From: Micropterix aruncella
Lineage: Eukaryota; Arthropoda; Insecta; Lepidoptera; Micropterigidae
NCBI GenBank assembly: GCA_944548615.1
Contig: OX155955.1
Coordinates: forward strand, 4,980,517-5,044,516
Direction of reading: 5' to 3'
DNA: 64,000 nt
Shown here piece after piece: positions 33,576 to 44,200 of the stretch (its first letter is position 1; every line of letters begins with the position of its first letter). A model generated the notes under the pieces. That model saw nothing but the letters and a program-made list of their open reading frames with translations, had not been told where the DNA came from and did no database searches. The position numbers and the translations under genes were made by a program.

Positions 33576-36500
33576 TTAGACATTTATACTCAATGCTCTA
33601 TCTATATTAATCCTCCCTTCCTTCATCAACCAAGACGTGACAGATTTTTTAAATGTTGTCATAGTGTTGATAGCCTTAATTGATTCAGGAAGGTGATTAT
33701 AAATCCTAGGAGCGATGAATGAGTAGTGGCGCTGTCCATATGTGGTATTTTTACGTGGTATCAGCATATCTCCTGAGTGCACTGCTCTCGTAAATATCAC
33801 TCCCTCATTAAAAGTTGGTTGACTTTTAAACCGCTCATGCAGTAAGGCCAATTTAATGTACAGCTGTCTGATGTCCAGGACATTGCAATGACTAAAAAGT
33901 TCATTGGTGGGGTAGCGATACGGTTTACGCGCTATAATCTTTAAGATACATTTTTGAGCCACTTCTAATGGGCGGAGGATGGTCGCCGCACAACCTCCCC
34001 ATCCTATTATTCCATAACAGAGAATAGACTGAACTAATGCGTAGTATGTACTTTTCAGTAATCCCGGATCTAAAATATTTCTCATCTCTCGGAACATATA
34101 TGCCAGTTTTCGTATTTTAATCGCCAGTATATCAATATGGGTCTGCCAGCGGAGCCTATTATCGATTGTAATCCCTAAATATTTGATGTATTGTGTTCTT
34201 TCCACTATTGGACAGCTACATTGCTTTGCATTATTGCATGTATGAATTTTCAAATTGTGGCATGTAGGCGGTTGCCCTTTGGCATTATTGCTGAAAGTAA
34301 GGTATTTAGTTTTTCCTATATTCAAATTGAGTAGGGAATCATCCAACCATTCTTGTACTTTTTTCATACCTATATTTGCCTTATTGAAAGCTTCAGTCCA
34401 CTTGTCACCCTCAAAAATAATGACAGTATCGTCAGCAAATGTAGTTATCTGGCCTACTAAGTTACACAGGTTATTTATGTAGATGAGAAATAGAATAGGT
34501 CCGAGAACACTACCCTGGGGGACACCGAATGACAAGTATTCAGGCATACTTTTTAAGCCGTCTATGATTACTACTTGTTTCCTATCTGTTAAATAGCTGG
34601 CAAACCAGGAAAGAGTGACATGCTCGAGTCCCACCCCCGCCAATCTTTGAAGTAACTTATCGTGCGAAACCGTATCGAATGCCTTAGCAAGGTCCAAGAA
34701 GACCGCCATACACTTTCTACCCTTATCAACGTAACCATTAATTAAGGTAGTAACATTCACTATTGCATCCGTAGTGCCCATTCCCTCTCTAAATCCAAAC
34801 TGATTTTCTGAAAGAATATTGTTATTCGTCAGATACTTGACGAGTCTTTTTTTAACGACCTTTTCTATAATTTTAGATAACGTACTAAGTAGGGAGATAG
34901 GCCTATAATTATTAATGTCAAGTCTGTCACCGTTTTTAAATATTGGGATGACTTTAGCGCATTTCAATGCACTAGGAAATATACCCGTTTTAAAACTGCA
35001 GTTAACTATGTGAGTTATCGGGTTACTTAGCTCCATTTTTGATGACTTAAAAATGCGTGAATTCAGATCGTCAATACCCGCAGACGAGCTATCTTTCAGT
35101 GAATATATAATTTGGGAAATTTCCTGTGGCGTTGTTGGTGTCAAGAAAAGGGATACTGGAAAATTGACAGTTGGAGGGGTGCTTCCTGAATTTAAAGTTT
35201 TGTTCTGTATTTGTTTTGCCATTTTTTTGCCGACATTAGCGAAATATTTATTAACATGATCAACAAGCCTTTGAGGAGAAGAATCTCTTGTGACCGTTCC
35301 GCTTCCAATATTTAGCTTATCGACTGAGCTGCTACCTCTCGTTCTATTTGAGACCTCGTTTATAATTTTCCAAACCTCCTTAACATCTCCATTTGCTTTA
35401 CTTAATTTATTTTTATAATACCTGATTTTAGTTTGACGGATTATTGTATTGCATATATTTCTATATTCTTTTGACTTTTCTCTCAAATCTAGATTATCAG
35501 GGTTGTGTCGACTTGCTAGATGAAGTTTGTCTCGTCTATGTATGCAGAAGAGGAGACCTTTTGTAATCCATGGCTTGTATTTTTTCTCTTTATGTTTTAG
35601 CCCAACAGTTTTTATTGAGCTATTCGACTGAACAATATTTTGAAGCTTACTAACAAAATTATCAGTTGCATTATTCACGTCAAATTTCTCGTAGACTGCT
35701 GTCCAATCAGCATCTGCGATGTCTCTACATATTTTGTCGTAATCAAATGTTTGTTTTAAGAAAGGTCTGTTCTTTTTATTCCTACAATTATGAAACATTT
35801 TGAATAAAAGGACATGGTGATCAGTAATTGATGTTTTGTAAACTACTGTGGTTGTTGGACTAGGTGTTCGACACATGATGTGGTCTATACAGTTGCTGGA
35901 GCTTTCAGTTTCTCGCGTCGGGGAGTCCACTAAACATTTCAAGCCATGAAGCGTAAGAAGCTCAAGATAATCAGGCGCCTGTGGATGTACCTTTCCACTT
36001 ATTGGTATGTTAAGATCCCCAGTTAAAATTAGGTTATTTTTTTTAGAATTCTTTGCCAACAAATCATTAAGGTTCTTCAGAAAATTTGTTATATTGTAAA
36101 TAGACGGGCTTCTGTATATTGCTATTATACCAATAAATTTGTCTAATTCAATACATAAGCAATTAGCACCAGGTAACATCTCCTCATTAAGAGCCCTATC
36201 ACATATTTTTTCCAGAAAGGCAAGAAAAGTGGATTTTTGGCGTTCTAATTCCAAGAAATGAAGAGATTTCTACAAACTTTAATTACTGAATTACCTGGAC
36301 CATTTCTTGATGTTGACCATAGCGGCCTTTAATTTTAGATATAACGAATATTATTTACTTATTCAGCCCATTTTCCGAAAGTCGTTATTCGTAAAACGCT
36401 CGGAAGGCAAACTTTGAGCTCCTTAATACAGTAATATCACTACAACGAAAACCGTATACTATTTTTTTTTATGTCCGTCATGTCTTCTTGTTGACCATAG

Positions 36501-37299
36501 CGGCCTTATTTTTTCGTTTTTTGACCACATATCCAAGGTATACATTACTTACAATTACACAAAATTTAAAAAAAAACTTCCTGTATCATTCTAATTTTCT
36601 CAGAAATAAAATAAGATTCTTATATAATACTTATACTATATTAAAGTTCACTCTTTTAGCAATACGACATAATATAAATTATTGTCATTAGAAAGGAGAA
36701 AACACTGCAAAAAACAATTAGAAATTGTGTATATATTTGCTTGCGCAAGAGAAGAGCGCTCAGTGCCGCGGTTTTCTCCCAGGGTTGAATAGTTATTTAT
36801 TTATTTATTTATTTATTTATCCTATCTTTTATAGTTACATCCAAAAAAAAATGCGTTCATTTTTTAAACTCATTTTAAAAGAATACCTACGCTATTTTGT
36901 AATAGGCCTCTTAACTGAAATATCTGTATATTTTTCACTGGCATAAATAATTACTCCGTCATTTTGAAGTTTATTCACCCTAGTATGAAACGTAGTGTAC
37001 CCTGGGATCTCTATCGGAACAAAATATTTTCCAATCCAAGCTTCTGTTAGGACTAGAATGTCGAAGTTTAGGCTGAGATCCTGTAACATAACTAAGAATT
37101 GATCAATATTTTTTTGGATACTTCTGATATTTAGACAAAGCATTCTCAGTGACGAATCACCTGAAAGCATTCCTCTGCAGGCATTGACATCTGATGTCAC
37201 AAAGTTCTCATGTGACGAGTCATGGGTATCAATAAGATTCACTATATTGTCCATTATGGAACCTTTAATCTTATGAAGAACTGAGTCAAATCTGTGCAT
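33576..37299 (-). pseudogene. LINE ORF2 (APE endonuclease + reverse transcriptase), split by MITE
   Basis: Two minus-strand blocks, 37299-36915 and 36190-33576, sum to exactly 3000 nt (999 codons plus stop) once the 720-bp MITE and one TTAA are left out; the join restores KYTDISV-NEEMLPGANC. Endonuclease signs: LNIRSIQKN near the start, TEAW, GDLN at about residues 186-189 and SNCIDHIM near 228-235. RT: VIPIFKNGDRLDINNYRPIS, FLDLAKAFDTVSHDKL, GVPQGSVLGPILFLIYIN and FADD at about 713-716. No other stops were seen. In the window it is disrupted, so it is listed as a pseudogene. The upstream limit of ORF2 is uncertain; MHRFD is the first ATG of the frame. Confidence 0.9.
36187..36914. mobile_element. 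720-bp TTAA MITE, copy B, inside LINE ORF2
   Basis: 720 bp (36191-36910) between TTAA duplicates at 36187 and 36911. Ends are inverted: TTAAGAGCCCTATCAC and, reversed from the other end, TTAAGAGGCCTATTAC. No transposase. Contains two direct copies of GTTGACCATAGCGGCCTT and an (ATTT)n tract. TTAA target and precise junctions fit a piggyBac-type non-autonomous element. Confidence 0.9.
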
Positions 37300-37811
37300 G
37301 TATTAACATGACTAGGATTTGTAGTGGATATTGATGTAATATAAGTGTGAGTTAATAAATTTAAATGGGTCAGTATGGATATTAAATGGTCAAAATGCGT
37401 AGAATAATCATATTTTTGTAATAATTTCATGGTATAGAGAGAGTCAATATAAAAATAATCGCAATACAATAGAATAATCAAAAATGTCAAATTCATTGCG
37501 GAATCATACTTAAAATTACTTGAAATTTCCAATATTATAATAAAATTTACTATGAAGAATATATCTAAGAATAAAAGTAATTTGGAATATAATAGAGAAA
37601 TAGGGTATATAATATATTTTTTAAATATTACTAGGGGATAATACGAAACTGTGTTTAAATATTTCAGTATTATAAGGCGATTAGTTTTTAGATGTACCTA
37701 TACACAACAATACAAGTAAATCATAAAATTTATCATTCGAATGCAAGATTAATATAAAAAGACAATAAAAGCGATAAAAATTGGTTATTGACGTATTAGG
37801 TAAAAATGTTA

Positions 37812-38852
37812 CTACTTCAAATCTAAAAAAGTGCTTTCATTTTTAATAAGAACGGGTTTTTCGTTATCATCTTTGCGAATGAATACTCGGCCATTATTTA
37901 CCCATGTATATTTATACCCATTCTCTCGGGAAAATGCTTTAGCGCGACCTAGTAGGAACCTTGTATTATGGGTGAGATTTTCCGACACGTATATTGGTGT
38001 ACCGTCACCAGGGATTCCTAAATCACGTGTGTTCAGTTTTTTGCTATTGGTTTTACAAATTTTATTATGATTTTTTACAGCTTTTAAAAGTGCATTCCGC
38101 TTCATGTCATGGTGAAACTTTACTACAATACTTTTTGGTTTCTTTTCGGATTTTTTGTGGGTGGGTCGAAACAGATTGTCAATATCGTCCATTGATACTT
38201 CACAATTTACGAAGGATCCAATCTTCAGGATGATGTCATCTAGATTTTTGCATTCGTCAGGAACTCCTCTAATTTCGATCTCACGTTTTCTTTGTTCCTG
38301 TTCATAATTGTCGTTCTTATATTTCAAAAGCGATATTTCCTTTTGTAGCTCTGTATTGGCTTTTTGTAGGATGGGGATGTTCGCAATTCCTCTCTACATA
38401 CAATCGATTTTTTCTACCAGGAAATCATAACGATTTGACAGAAAATCGGCTGTTTTTAAGATGTCATCATTTTGCTTTTTAATTACTTCTATTTTATTAT
38501 TAAACTCGGTCAGTTTGTCATCAATGTACGATATTATCGTCTCCTTGAGGCTGCCTAGTTGTTTATCAATCAATAAATTCAGTTCATCAATATCGATGAC
38601 GTTTGATTTTGTAGACCTTTCTGCCGGTGAACTCGTTGTCGAAAAGGTGGAAGGTGAGAGGACATTTCTTGCATCCCTAGGATCCAGAATCCTACAATGA
38701 TCACAGAGCCACTGAGCCAATTTTTGTTCGGTAAGGCGAGTATAGTCTATTTTTGGCATATTTGCGCAAGTATAATGCAACTGTAATCTACAATGTGCAC
38801 AAACTAGTCTGTCTTTAGTGGCCACTCGTTTGGAACATTTGTTGCAGTTCAT
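37812..38852 (-). pseudogene. LINE ORF1 (PHD finger, coiled coil, FP/RRM-like domain), one in-frame TAG
   Basis: Minus-strand frame starting MNCNKCSKRV with a C4HC3 zinc finger (Cys 3, 6, 18, 21, His 26, Cys 29, 51, 54 approximately), a linker, and a coiled coil (LKETIISYIDDKLTEFNNKI). A TAG at 38396-38394 follows KIDCM. The frame continues without shift (RGIANIPILQKANTELQKE) into KREIEIRGVPDECKNLDDI and an RNA-binding-type domain ending FLDLK. Continuous similarity on both sides shows a single nonsense mutation in a 346-codon ORF1. ORF1 proteins of this type bind LINE RNA. Confidence 0.85.
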
Positions 38853-39340
38853 ATTGACTTTTCGGTGATGCCTGTAATCTTAATACTGTGCTTCTATTAA
38901 TTTTATAATTATTTAATTTTCCCTGAAAATTATTCCCAAATATGGGGAAAATTTTCTCACTGACAACCCTGGCCTATTGTGACAGTTATTGTAGCGCTGG
39001 CCGGTTGACACTAATCTCAAGTCGACTTTTTTGCAATGTAGGCTACTTGCCTGGCCTTTTGACTGGCCGGTTGTAACTAATTTCAGGTCGACTTTTTTTA
39101 AGTCGACTTCGCAATGGCGGGTACTTGCCTGGGGACTTGCTAACAGCTTGTCAATTTAAAAGTGCTGATTCTAACTTGTTATCAGCGATTTCAGCTTCGT
39201 ATTCTTGAAGATCATGAATGCTTTCAGGCCGATTTTATTTTGAGGCACACTTAATATTGACACTTGGCTTTTAATCACTTGATAAATAACTTTTTTTGAG
39301 GACAAGAACACAGTCAATGTTTACAGAGAGTAGAGCTCGA

Positions 39341-40261
39341 CGACGATTATGTCGCTAAAGGTGATTGGGTAAAGTTTTAGTAAGCATGGGCTTGATGCGT
39401 TCACTTCTAAATCCACAGCCATCGGGCATGTTTTAAAAAAGAGTTAAAACACATGGAAAGATACATGGGTTGTAAACCGTAAAAAAATTAAGTGAATAAA
39501 TACATTTTTATTTTTTTTAAATCTACGAGGCGAAAAAAAATTTTAAAAGTGACCCAGTTTCATTCATATTAAAAAAGCAAGAGCTAGAATATTACAATTA
39601 AAGAAACATTCACACTAATAATTATTAAAAAATACTTATCTTTCTTTTATGTACATACAAAATGAATAAATGAATTAATAAAATTGTGCACCATTGAAAT
39701 AAGTTTACTGGTAATTATTCATTGTAGTAGGATTTTTCTAATGCCCTTACATAATTCATTCTATGCAAGCATATGAAATACACACTTTAAGTTTTCAAAT
39801 GAGATATATCTTAGAAGTAGCTACTCCAACTCCAAACTGCGCATTCCCCTTTGGCCAAACCTATTTAGGGGTCTAATAATAAAGTGTTTTTTTGCTAGCC
39901 GAATCATCCTAGAAGGTGACCTAAAGTAACATTCACTCTATTGAGCTCAAAATTTGACTAAAATTACTTTATAAAAATTGTTAGAAATCTTGACCTTTTT
40001 CTAGGTGGTCTGTGTCCAAGTCCATGATAAAAACCTGGGGGTCGTATTCAGGTTTAGAAATGTTGCCATCTGGAAAAAAAAGGCACGTTTACGAAAAATC
40101 TTTTTATTAAATAATACATTTTAAATTTTAATGAAGTGTTACATATTTGGTATATTGATTTCAGTTTAGGTACATTGTGCTAATGAATAAACTAATAACT
40201 TATATGTGATAATTGGTAAATTAGTATGATACTTTCTTATGTTTTTCAATTGAACGGTTTA
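39341..40261. other. No exon recognised upstream of kuz exon at 41.1 kb
   Basis: Presumably kuz intron, if earlier exons lie upstream of the window or of the LINE. No prodomain-like frame was seen. Confidence 0.4.
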
Positions 40262-40671
40262 TACAGGATGAGTTTAATATAACCGGGGTTACCCTTAAAG
40301 TAGGTAAGGGGATTTTCCCTTAAAGTAGAAGAATAGAAGCAAATAAAAAAAATATTAATCAATACTTGGTAAAAAAAATAATTTAAAAAAATCTAAAAAA
40401 TATATTTTAAAAAATAGTATAAAACGCATTAAGCGCTGCATCATCCAGCGGTAGGGTAAATACCGCAAATTATGTTTATTCACTGTATTTTACCTACCGC
40501 TAGATGGCGCAGCGCGCTCAACGCTTCTCAAACTTTATTTCAAAAATTACGTTTTTCAATATTACAAAAAAAAACAGTTTTTTTTTCATGTTTATATCAA
40601 AAGTTGTTTATTTGCTCATGCTGATTTACCCACTTCAAGAGTGCTGGTTAATTTAAAGTCATCCTGTATAT
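40262..40671. mobile_element. Palindromic MITE family D, copy 2, with inner palindrome
   Basis: Ends TACAGGATGAGTTTAATATA and TAATTTAAAGTCATCCTGTA are inverted; inner AGCAAATAA / TTATTTGCT relate it to copy 1. The middle (40433-40520) holds an extra palindrome, GCGCTGCATCATCCAGCGGT with ACCGCTAGATGGCGCAGCGC, absent from copy 1. Confidence 0.7.
40433..40520. mobile_element. Small palindromic element nested in family D copy 2
   Basis: About 32-bp arms (GCGCTGCATCATCCAGCGGT AGGGTAAATAC and its complement GTATTTTACCTACCGCTAGAT GGCGCAGCGC) around a short AT loop. Its GC-rich ends contrast with the host MITE. Confidence 0.6.
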
Positions 40672-41098
40672 GTGGATCAACATTGGAAACATACATAAAT
40701 AAAATATTTTAAAATAATTATAGATGATTTCTCTATTTGGTTTTTAAAGCTACCATAAAGGAGAAGCCATTTTCAAACAAGTGAGAAGTGACAAATCGGA
40801 TCTTATTTTCAATATGTCCATTACTAAGCTTCCATATTAACATCATGCTGCAAGCTAAAACTTATCTAAATCTTAGGATAAAATTTCTAGTTGTAGAGTT
40901 TTGACAGCCGATATTTAAAATAGTTGGTGTAAGCACATTCTTTGTCACATTATTTATGTAAAACATTGATAAACTTTAAAGTATGTAGTGAGGGGGTCGT
41001 AAGATGTCTACTTTCTTTTTGGCTTTTTAGGAAGTTGCGGCTCTTAAAAGGTTGAGCAATGATGACCTAGACTGAATTGGTTCTATCTTTACTTGCAG

Positions 41099-41258
41099 GT
41101 CACGTAGGTGGGTGCGGCATCACAGATGACGTAGTGCAATGGATGGAGCGGATACAGAATTCCGCAGTCGATGAGGAAATTCAACCTCCATCACCTAGAC
41201 CAGCACTTCACCGGCAGCATCAGCGCACTCCCAATAGCATCATAGATGACAGACCCCA
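41099..41258 (+). CDS. kuz: kuz exon, prodomain segment
   Basis: First exon of the gene that I can recognise. It follows TTTACTTGCAG and ends at CA|GTAAGT, phase 1 in and phase 2 out. It encodes [20 protein letters not shown], which matches the late prodomain of ADAM10 proteins (a GGC...D...V..WM pattern). The phase-2 end joins the next exon to give Gln-Phe-Asn-Pro. The upstream partner exon was not located between 39.3 and 41.1 kb. Confidence 0.85.
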
Positions 41259-44200
41259 GTAAGTATCCACTTCTTCTTAAGTAACATGTCAAATACCGGA
41301 CGTAGGCGACTATGGCAGTAATTCCTACTTCCCTTGTCTAGTAGAAGACTCGACGTCTAGCCAGTTTTGAGAAGCCAACTTCCCAGGCAACATCGGTTTT
41401 TTTTTTTTATTTGCCTTGCCTGATGGCAATTATCTTCCAGGCGGCTGGAAGTCATCTAAGATTAATGCAGGCCAATGTAAGATCAAGACATTCAGAACAA
41501 AAAAGATTTGTTTATTTGCTGTTTGCTCCAGTTTTTCTGAGGGAAACATTAATTTCTCTGGCTTTACATGGATTACATAAGTCTGCGATCCAAAGGTGAT
41601 AGCCTTTTGGTTAATATGCTTACACCACTCAACAGTGTACTCCAACTCAGTTGCAGTGTATTTAGCTAGGCTGTGGAATATGGTCCCGTCTAGCATTGGA
41701 GATAGCCACTGAGGTGGCAGTTTTAAAAAGAGTCTAAAACTATGCCACCTTTCAACGTTGATGTAGTAATGCTCTACGCTTTCCCTTCCTTCTTCTATTT
41801 TTTGTACCGTTTTAGTGTTCGATTTACGTGCGGTTACGTGCAGTTCGATTTACGTATGTTTATTTGTTTGGGCTGTTTTTTTCTTTTTTTTTTCCGAATA
41901 AATACTGTGAATTCTTTTAAATATTAATTTAGTTTATTAAATTAGTTTTGGCACCATAGGCTGTATAAATTGATGTCGCCGTAATTGGGTTAGCTGTAAG
42001 AGATTGCCGGGTGGTAATAAGCCCACATAGTATGAAAACAATAAGGAATGTTTTATTATTATTATTATTATTATTAAATGACTGAGCAATAAGCAACTCG
42101 GATAATCCACAATATAGTAAATAAATACTAATAGTCACAAACAACAGTCAAAAGAGTATTTTTTTATTTGTCCACCTGCAAGTAACTCTCAGACACCTGC
42201 TCCCTCCAACATCTGCTCGCAAATCGGGCCTGGCCAGATTTTGAGCTTGTTGCCGGACCAGGCAGAGCAATATCGGAAACAGCACGATAAAACCAACAGT
42301 CATTTTTATGTTTGCGCAACCTATTGCTACGTTTTTGCGAGCAATTGGTTGCCCGTTTTCGACCCAGAACTACCTGCATCAAATTGAAATGTTTATTTCT
42401 TTCATTTTTTTCAGATTTAACCCTGAAGACTTTGCTCCACATGCCAAATATACGAAGGAAGCGAACGGCGGAAGCGCTGACAGCATAGGCAATAATGGGA
42501 CATACAGAGGTCCTAGACATCGCAGGGCGGCTCAACGCAAAGACGACAATCGGAACACTTGCTCACTCTTCATACAGACTGATCCGCTTATATGGAGACA
42601 TGTGCGGGAGGGATTTCCCGATGTGAGTAAAAACGAAAGGATTTTCTATATTTACATATCGCTAATACTTATTTTGACTGGGTTAGCAAGCAGACCAAGC
42701 AATGCTCTAACCCAGCGGTCCTGCATATACGGAGCTTGTCAGAGGATTGAAGGGTGGTATCCTTACCACCCAGAAGAAAAGGATTAAAGATAGAGGGAGG
42801 TCGTCCTCACTCTATCTTTAATCTTATTCTTCTTTTGGTGCCATGTCCACTACTGAATATTGGCTATTACAACTTTATTGGCTACTGCTCAAAACAAGGA
42901 TATATTCGATTTCTGAAATCAATCCTTTAGATTAAAGGATCCTTTAGATTTTGAAGCCAAGATGCTCTTCTTCCTGTTATTTTAACTTTAATTATTAATG
43001 CAGAAATATCCTTACCGACTTATCTACAGTCGTCTCTAGCCATATTAGATGCACCAAGCGTTTACAGTAGTATACGCAGTTATGAATACTATTCAAAACT
43101 AATAATGTAGCCAAAAACTGTATGACCTATTTGTCTTCAATGGGTTTTGTTTTTTTTTCAACAAACAAATAATTGGTTGCTATAGTATAAACAATATGCT
43201 TGTTAAGGTCATAACTAAATTTCTTGCTTAACTACAGATTTTTCTCCGCGATGATGCTACTAAGCAAAACGAGCAATAAATTGTAAAGCAAAGTCTGAAT
43301 CTAGAGGATATTGATGGTAACTCTGCCATTGCTGCTAATCTAACTTACTCTTGCATTTTTTTTCACAGCACCGAGACTATAGTAAAAAGGCCAAAGTGGA
43401 TGAAAAGACTAGAGAGGAAATTCTATCACTAATTGCTCATCATGTCACCGCTGTTAATTATATATACAGAGACACCAAGTTCGATGGGAGAATAGAACAC
43501 AGAAATATCAAATTTGAAGTACAAAGAATTAAGGTATTTTGTTTTATATTGTTTTGAAACCTATCATGCTCATTTTTGATTTGTCTGATTGAGGATTATC
43601 TTCTTCGAGGCTGTTGAACATTTTATTGACATTTGCATCCATTTTCTGATTCCTGAATCTGAGTCAAATTTGATTCCTGAATCAAATTTGATTCCTGAAT
43701 CCATTCGCATAATTTAAGAACTGTCTTATATTGCATTTGTAGATAGACATATGAGTATACAGATTTTGTAAGATCAGGGGCCAGAAAACCCCAAAATATT
43801 GGTTTATAACGATTTTACCACCTCGCATAGACGTAGCTATAGCTTTCACGTGGGGTTAACTGGTCAGCTGAGTCAGACATGGATCCATGTGTGTGATGTG
43901 GGACATTTTTGATCTGAGATTTTAGGAGGGCAGTGAGTGCATCCCTAGACGTCTAGGCGCCACATAATTTGAAAAATTTAAATTCAATTAAATTGTGTGA
44001 AAAATATAAATGGTGAAATATCTATTTTATTATATTTTTTAATATATTTATCAAGGAGAGTTTGTGCTTTTTTCTGTTTATCATTAGATTGACGATGACT
44101 CAGCATGCAACACGAATCAGTATTCCGGAGAAATCAACCAGTTCTGCCTCGAGAACATTGATGTTTCTAACTTCCTCAACCTACATTCCCTTGGAAACCA

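Larger units (their letters stand above)
33036..39340 (-). mobile_element. Near full-length CR1/Jockey-group LINE with nested MITE
   Basis: Minus-strand non-LTR retrotransposon: 5' UTR (about 39340-38853, outer limit uncertain), ORF1 (38852-37812), ORF2 (37299-33576, split by a MITE), 3' UTR, and an (AAAT)n tail near 33070-33036. ORF1 has a PHD-type zinc finger, a coiled coil and an RRM/FP-like domain; ORF2 has an APE-type endonuclease and RT. Only the MITE and one nonsense codon break it. The tail carries the CTAACTAGGC stem motif found in several other fragments here. Confidence 0.9.

Noticed and set aside
39341..41098. Search for the earlier kuz prodomain and signal-peptide exons
   Set aside because: No frame resembling the earlier ADAM10 prodomain was seen here; short exons could have been missed, but none can be supported.
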